Shown here one piece after another: positions 6,784-9,558 of a stretch of 9,558 nucleotides of DNA. The position numbers were made by a program, and so were the translations under genes. Origin of the DNA: Hyphomicrobiales bacterium (GTDB taxonomy: Bacteria > Pseudomonadota > Alphaproteobacteria > Rhizobiales > Xanthobacteraceae). The stretch is taken from the NCBI GenBank assembly GCA_016210825.1, contig JACQTM010000042.1, positions 1 to 9,558 on the forward strand, written 5' to 3'. The notes under the pieces are model-generated. The model did not search any database and was not told the DNA's origin. It was given only the letters and a program-made list of their open reading frames with translations. Positions within the stretch are counted from its first letter, which is position 1, and every line of letters starts with the position of its first letter.

Positions 6784-6822
6784 TTTGGTCAGATTACACT
6801 TTGGTCATTTATTAATATGACC
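6784..6822. promoter_or_regulatory. repeat-rich operator candidate between the two LTXXQ genes
   Basis: TTTGGTCA occurs at 6784-6791 and 6800-6807, 16 bases apart, in an AT-rich block within GC-rich surroundings. The second copy also forms one arm of an inverted repeat, GGTCAT (6803-6808) with ATGACC (6817-6822), separated by 8 bases. Three related half-sites about 70-108 bases upstream of the 6714 start codon look like a regulator binding region. The regulator is not identifiable here. Confidence 0.5.
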
Positions 6823-6854
6823 GCCCGCTGGCAGTGCCGGGGCTAGACTTTGCA

Positions 6855-7343
6855 TCACTCGAATTTCGAGGCGACCTCGCCAAAGCCCATATTGCGCGCA
6901 AGCTGCAATGCGCCGCGCCTTTGATCGTTATCCAGGCTCTTGATCAGCGGTTGCGCAGCCGCCACAAGGCGCTTGAGCGCGCCGGCGCTCAGCATGACGG
7001 ATGCAGCGCGGTCGCCGATGCGTTGCATAAGGCCGCCCGCGTGCGCCTCGTCGCTCTCGTGGCGCCGAATGATGTCGCGCAGCGCCGCTTCCACGGCGGG
7101 CCAATGCCGCTCTTGTTCCACGGTTAATCGAAGTGCCGCCTTGAATTGCGCGATGCGCGAACCAGCATGATCCTTGGATGCGTTTCCCGTCGAAGCCAGG
7201 CGAAACGCCGCACCGTTTCGGCCCTCGACGCCCAACTGTACCCCTCCCCGCGGCACCAGCGTTTCGTTCGCGCCATCCGCCAGAGCAAAAGATATTTCGA
7301 TCGTCGCGAGCGCGAGCGCGCCCGCGAGCGCTGCCTTCCACAT
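6855..7343 (-). CDS. exported LTXXQ-motif protein (Spy/CpxP-like), paralogue 2
   Basis: A 162-residue paralogue of the 6166-6714 product. Both start MWKA-LAGA-like, carry a signal peptide (here residues 1 to about 22, ending FALADG), and align through the mature part: IAQFKAALRLTVEQERHWPAVEAALRDI (64-91) corresponds to IAALKAGLKLTPEQEKSWPPVENAMRDL, and LKRLVAAAQPLIKSLDNDQRR (123-143) to LKRLADAAEPLYKTLDDGQKR. The LTVEQ motif is at 73-77. It lacks the His/Gly-rich tail. The ATG at 7343 is chosen because GGAG lies 6 bases before it and it gives a clean signal peptide; longer in-frame forms starting up to 7460 would put about 39 non-hydrophobic residues before it. It is transcribed away from the caspase-like gene at 7544 across a 200-base shared upstream region. 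Function in envelope stress is inferred from the family. Confidence 0.8.
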   Translation of the reverse strand: MWKAALAGALALATIEISFALADGANETLVPRGGVQLGVEGRNGAAFRLASTGNASKDHAGSRIAQFKAALRLTVEQERHWPAVEAALRDIIRRHESDEAHAGGLMQRIGDRAASVMLSAGALKRLVAAAQPLIKSLDNDQRRGALQLARNMGFGEVASKFE

Positions 7344-7433
7344 ACGCATCTCCATGCTGTGCTGCAGTGCGGGATAGCGAATGCGGGAGGTGATCACAAC
7401 CCGCAATCGGCGTTCGTTCCGGCCAAATCGATC

Positions 7434-7458
7434 AAATAACGTTACATCCGGAAATAAC
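7434..7458. repeat. AAATAAC direct repeat in the divergent intergenic region
   Basis: AAATAAC occurs at 7434-7440 and 7452-7458 (period 18) in the AT-rich middle of the 200-base region between two divergent genes. It may mark promoter elements or a binding site; no clean -35/-10 pair is seen for either gene. Confidence 0.3.
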
Positions 7459-7543
7459 ATCGCAACGGTACGACGAAAATTGGCTCGATGGTGGCGGGTC
7501 TTGGGCTATTCTGCGACGCCGCTCACCAAATGGCCCGCGCAAT

Positions 7544-8668
7544 ATGAAAATCCGGCATCTGATCCTTGTCTCGCTCGCCATCCTGATCTTTCCAGAGCCG
7601 TCGCGCGCGCAGGATCGGCTGGCGTTCGTTGTCGGCAATGACGCCTATCAGAACATCGAAAGCCTGCGCAAAGCGGTGAACGACGCCCGCGCCATTGCCA
7701 CGGCCCTGCGCAAGCTCGGCTTCAACGTCACCATCGGCGAGAACCTACAGCGGCGGGATTTCGTGCGCGGGCTTGCCAATTTCGAAGGACGGTTGAAGCC
7801 GGGCGACGTCGCTTTTGTTTTCTATGCCGGCCACGGGGTCGAAATCGATGGTGCGAACTATTTGCTGCCCGTTGATATTCCGAAGGTCACGCCCGGGCAG
7901 CAGAGCGTGCTCAAGGACGAAGCGATTTCAACGGACGGGCTGATCCAGCGCCTCAAGGTGCGCGGCACGCGCTCGCAGGTTCTCGTGCTCGACGCTTGCC
8001 GGGAAAATCCGTTCCGCGACGCCGCCGGCCGCTCGCTCGGCGGCGCCCGTGGGCTCGGCCCATCGCTGGCTTCAAACGGCGTCTTCATTCTCTATTCCGC
8101 CGGCATCGGCGAGGTCGCGCTTGACCGGCTTTCCGACAATGACGGCAATCCGAATTCCGTCTTCACGCGCACGCTTGTGCCGCTGCTGGAAAATCCCGAC
8201 CTGTCGCTGGTTCGGTTGGCCAAGGAAACACGCGCCAAGGTCAAGGGCCTTGCCGAGACGATCGGGCACCGGCAGTCGCCAGCCTATTATGACGAGATCG
8301 ACGGCGATCTTTTTCTCGCGCGGCTCGGTGGCGGAACGCCAACCCCGGCATTGCCCGCATCGGTGCCGCCTTCTGCGCCGCCCGCACCGGTGCCATCCGT
8401 GCCGGCGCCCGATCCCAACCTTGCCGGCTTCATCTTTCCGGATTCCGACCGCCGGATATTAACGCGAAAGGAAATTCAGCAATTGCCGCTCCCCGTCCGC
8501 CGTTATGCGCGCAATGAAATTTTCGCGCGTAAGGGCCGGTTCTTCCAGGACGAAGTCCTGCGCGCGTACTTTTCGCGATTTGCATGGTACCGGCCAAACC
8601 GCTGGGATATTGACCTCAATGCAATCGAGGAAGCCAACGTAAAGCTGATCCAGTCGCTGGAACGCTGA
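7544..8668 (+). CDS. exported caspase-fold (peptidase C14) protein with C-terminal YARHG domain
   Basis: A 374-residue secreted cysteine peptidase of the caspase/metacaspase fold. Signal peptide: residues 1-22, cleaved after SRA. Caspase domain ~25-260: RLAFVVGNDAYQNI (first strand), the catalytic His97 in FVFYAGHGVE, and Cys152 in LVLDACRENPF, so the His-Cys dyad is intact; YSAGIGEVALD and the SVFTRTLVPLLENP segment follow as in bacterial members. A Pro/Ala-rich linker (~265-292) leads to a C-terminal YARHG domain (~305-370: LTRKEIQQLPLPVRRYARNEIFARKGRFF ... YFSRFAWYRPN), a family found in exported bacterial proteins, thought to act extracellularly. Metacaspases cut after basic residues; the target here is unknown. 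The ATG at 7544 is set by the signal peptide; no strong RBS is visible. The M15 gene starts 2 bases after its stop. Confidence 0.92.
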   Translation: MKIRHLILVSLAILIFPEPSRAQDRLAFVVGNDAYQNIESLRKAVNDARAIATALRKLGFNVTIGENLQRRDFVRGLANFEGRLKPGDVAFVFYAGHGVEIDGANYLLPVDIPKVTPGQQSVLKDEAISTDGLIQRLKVRGTRSQVLVLDACRENPFRDAAGRSLGGARGLGPSLASNGVFILYSAGIGEVALDRLSDNDGNPNSVFTRTLVPLLENPDLSLVRLAKETRAKVKGLAETIGHRQSPAYYDEIDGDLFLARLGGGTPTPALPASVPPSAPPAPVPSVPAPDPNLAGFIFPDSDRRILTRKEIQQLPLPVRRYARNEIFARKGRFFQDEVLRAYFSRFAWYRPNRWDIDLNAIEEANVKLIQSLER

Positions 8669-8670
8669 CG

Positions 8671-9450
8671 ATGCGCGTCCGCGCTGTTGGGCTGATCGTG
8701 CTCCTCGCTATTGTCCCGGCGCGCGCCGATCCGGCGCTCGATGCGCTCGTTGCCGCCTATCCCGATCATCTCGCCGGCTACGAAGACAACATGCTGATTT
8801 GGAAGGATGGCACGCGAATGCCGATTTCCGACGATCGCCAGAACAAGAGCTTTGACGAACTCTTGAACAGTCCGGACATCAAGGATCAGTTTTCAATTCC
8901 CTACCCGCTCGGGACTGAACTGAAGATTCCCGGCGAAAACGAGGACCCGGGGCGCATCCGCAACGAGGCCTTTTTTAAGAAGATGTATGGCGATTGCCGC
9001 AACGGCGAAGTGACAAAGCGATTGCGAAAGGTGGGCTGGCTTACGAACAAGGGCGGCCGCTTAATCATGGCGACCGAGGTCAATGGCGTCGCGGAAAAAC
9101 TCGAAGCCGTCTCACGCGATCTGGAGAAGCTTCCCGCAAATCTCACGCGCTATCTCGTGCCGTCGTCCGGCACCTTCAACTGCCGCGCCATCGCCGGAAC
9201 GCATCGCCTGTCGGTGCACGCCTATGGCGCCGCGATCGATCTGAATTCCGCCTATGGCGATTACTGGCTGTGGTCGAAGGACAAGACCGGGGCATTTGCC
9301 TGGAAAAATCGCCTTCCCCTGGACATCGTCGAGGTATTCGAGCGTCACGGATTCATCTGGGGCGGCAAGTGGTATCACTACGACACATTCCATTTCGACT
9401 ACCGGCCGGACATCATCCTGCTCGCGCGGCGGGGTTGGCCGCGCCAATAA
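8671..9450 (+). CDS. exported M15-family zinc metallopeptidase (D-Ala-D-Ala carboxypeptidase / peptidoglycan endopeptidase type)
   Basis: A 259-residue exported protein with signal peptide 1-19 (cleaved after ARA). The catalytic domain is in the C-terminal half: SVHAYGAAIDLN gives the M15 motif SxHxxGxAxD with zinc ligands His183 and Asp190, and YHYDTFHFDYRPD supplies the catalytic acid Asp238 and third zinc ligand His241 (DxxH, as in VanY/Ply500-type enzymes). The order GTFNCRAIAGTHRLS, EVFERHGFIWGGKWYHYDTFHF is typical of an alphaproteobacterial M15 subgroup. The family cuts peptidoglycan stem peptides or D-Ala-D-Ala ends in the periplasm; the exact bond is not predictable. The first ~115 residues (GYEDNMLIWKDGTRMPISDD ... 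FFKKMYGDC) precede the core and may be specific to this subgroup. Its ATG follows the caspase-like stop by 2 bases, so the two are probably translationally coupled. A strong hairpin terminator follows. Confidence 0.93.
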   Translation: MRVRAVGLIVLLAIVPARADPALDALVAAYPDHLAGYEDNMLIWKDGTRMPISDDRQNKSFDELLNSPDIKDQFSIPYPLGTELKIPGENEDPGRIRNEAFFKKMYGDCRNGEVTKRLRKVGWLTNKGGRLIMATEVNGVAEKLEAVSRDLEKLPANLTRYLVPSSGTFNCRAIAGTHRLSVHAYGAAIDLNSAYGDYWLWSKDKTGAFAWKNRLPLDIVEVFERHGFIWGGKWYHYDTFHFDYRPDIILLARRGWPRQ

Positions 9451-9461
9451 CCTGACAATGA

Positions 9462-9493
9462 AAAACGGGCCGCTCAAGAAGGCGGCCCGTTTT
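9462..9493 (+). terminator. Rho-independent terminator after the M15 peptidase gene
   Basis: Perfect 12-bp stem (9462-9473 with 9482-9493, GGGCCGC core) with an 8-base loop, flanked by A-run and T-run (AAAA / TTTT), about 11 bases after the stop codon. Symmetry lets it work on both strands. Confidence 0.88.
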
Positions 9494-9530
9494 ACAATTG
9501 CAGTTATCGCCGCGCCGCGCTCAAGGCGCC

Positions 9531-9558
9531 GAATGCTGCGCATGCATGCGCAGCATTC
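9531..9558. repeat. 28-bp perfect palindrome at the window edge
   Basis: The left arm GAATGCTGCGCATG (9531-9544) is followed directly by its exact reverse complement, ending at the last base of the window. It has no loop, so as RNA it would form a tight hairpin and as DNA a symmetric site. It may extend beyond the edge. It could be a second terminator between convergent genes or a protein-binding palindrome. Confidence 0.75.

Noticed and set aside
7344..7543. EcfG-type (GGAAC...GTT) promoter on the minus strand upstream of 7343
   Set aside because: GGAAC is present but the distance to GTT is 15 bases, shorter than the usual spacing, so it is not called.
1..9558. CRISPR array or tandem repeat array
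   Set aside because: No regularly spaced repeats of 20 or more bases were seen.

Overview
The window looks like chromosome of an alphaproteobacterium, most likely a member of the Hyphomicrobiales (rhizobia and methylotroph relatives). The evidence is the style of the aa3-type cytochrome oxidase subunit, a P4-type integrase paired with an AlpA regulator, two short LTXXQ (Spy/CpxP-like) exported proteins, a secreted caspase-fold protein with a YARHG tail, and an M15 peptidase of a type common in that order. The genus cannot be named from the sequence.

Layout. (1) 3-1526 (+): ctaD, cytochrome c oxidase subunit I, cut only by the window edge. It is followed by 1527-2000, which has a small ORF with a good ribosome binding site and then what looks like decayed coding sequence. 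None of the usual partners (ctaB, ctaG, ctaE) follows. (2) About 2000-3780: a small integrated element or its remnant on the minus strand. It holds an intact P4-type tyrosine integrase, then alpA and a weak terminator. Upstream of the integrase lies the 5' half of a tRNA-Lys(CTT), broken in the anticodon loop and framed by short direct and inverted repeats. (3) 3780-4233: no convincing gene. (4) 4234-5799 (-): a large polytopic membrane protein resembling GT-C-fold glycosyltransferases, with a plausible sigma70 promoter. (5) 6081-6714 and 6855-7343 (-): two paralogous exported LTXXQ proteins with a repeat-rich probable operator between them and a terminator after the second. (6) 7544-8668 and 8671-9450 (+): a divergent two-gene unit of a periplasmic caspase-like protein with a C-terminal YARHG domain and an M15 metallopeptidase, almost certainly co-transcribed and ended by a strong hairpin. 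A perfect 28-bp palindrome closes the window.

How the parts relate. The four exported proteins at 6166-9450 share one divergent intergenic region and all act outside the cytoplasm. They may form an envelope stress or cell-wall module: Spy-like proteins, a cysteine peptidase and a peptidoglycan-type metallopeptidase. That link is inference from position. The integrated element sits just past ctaD and may have separated it from the rest of an oxidase operon.
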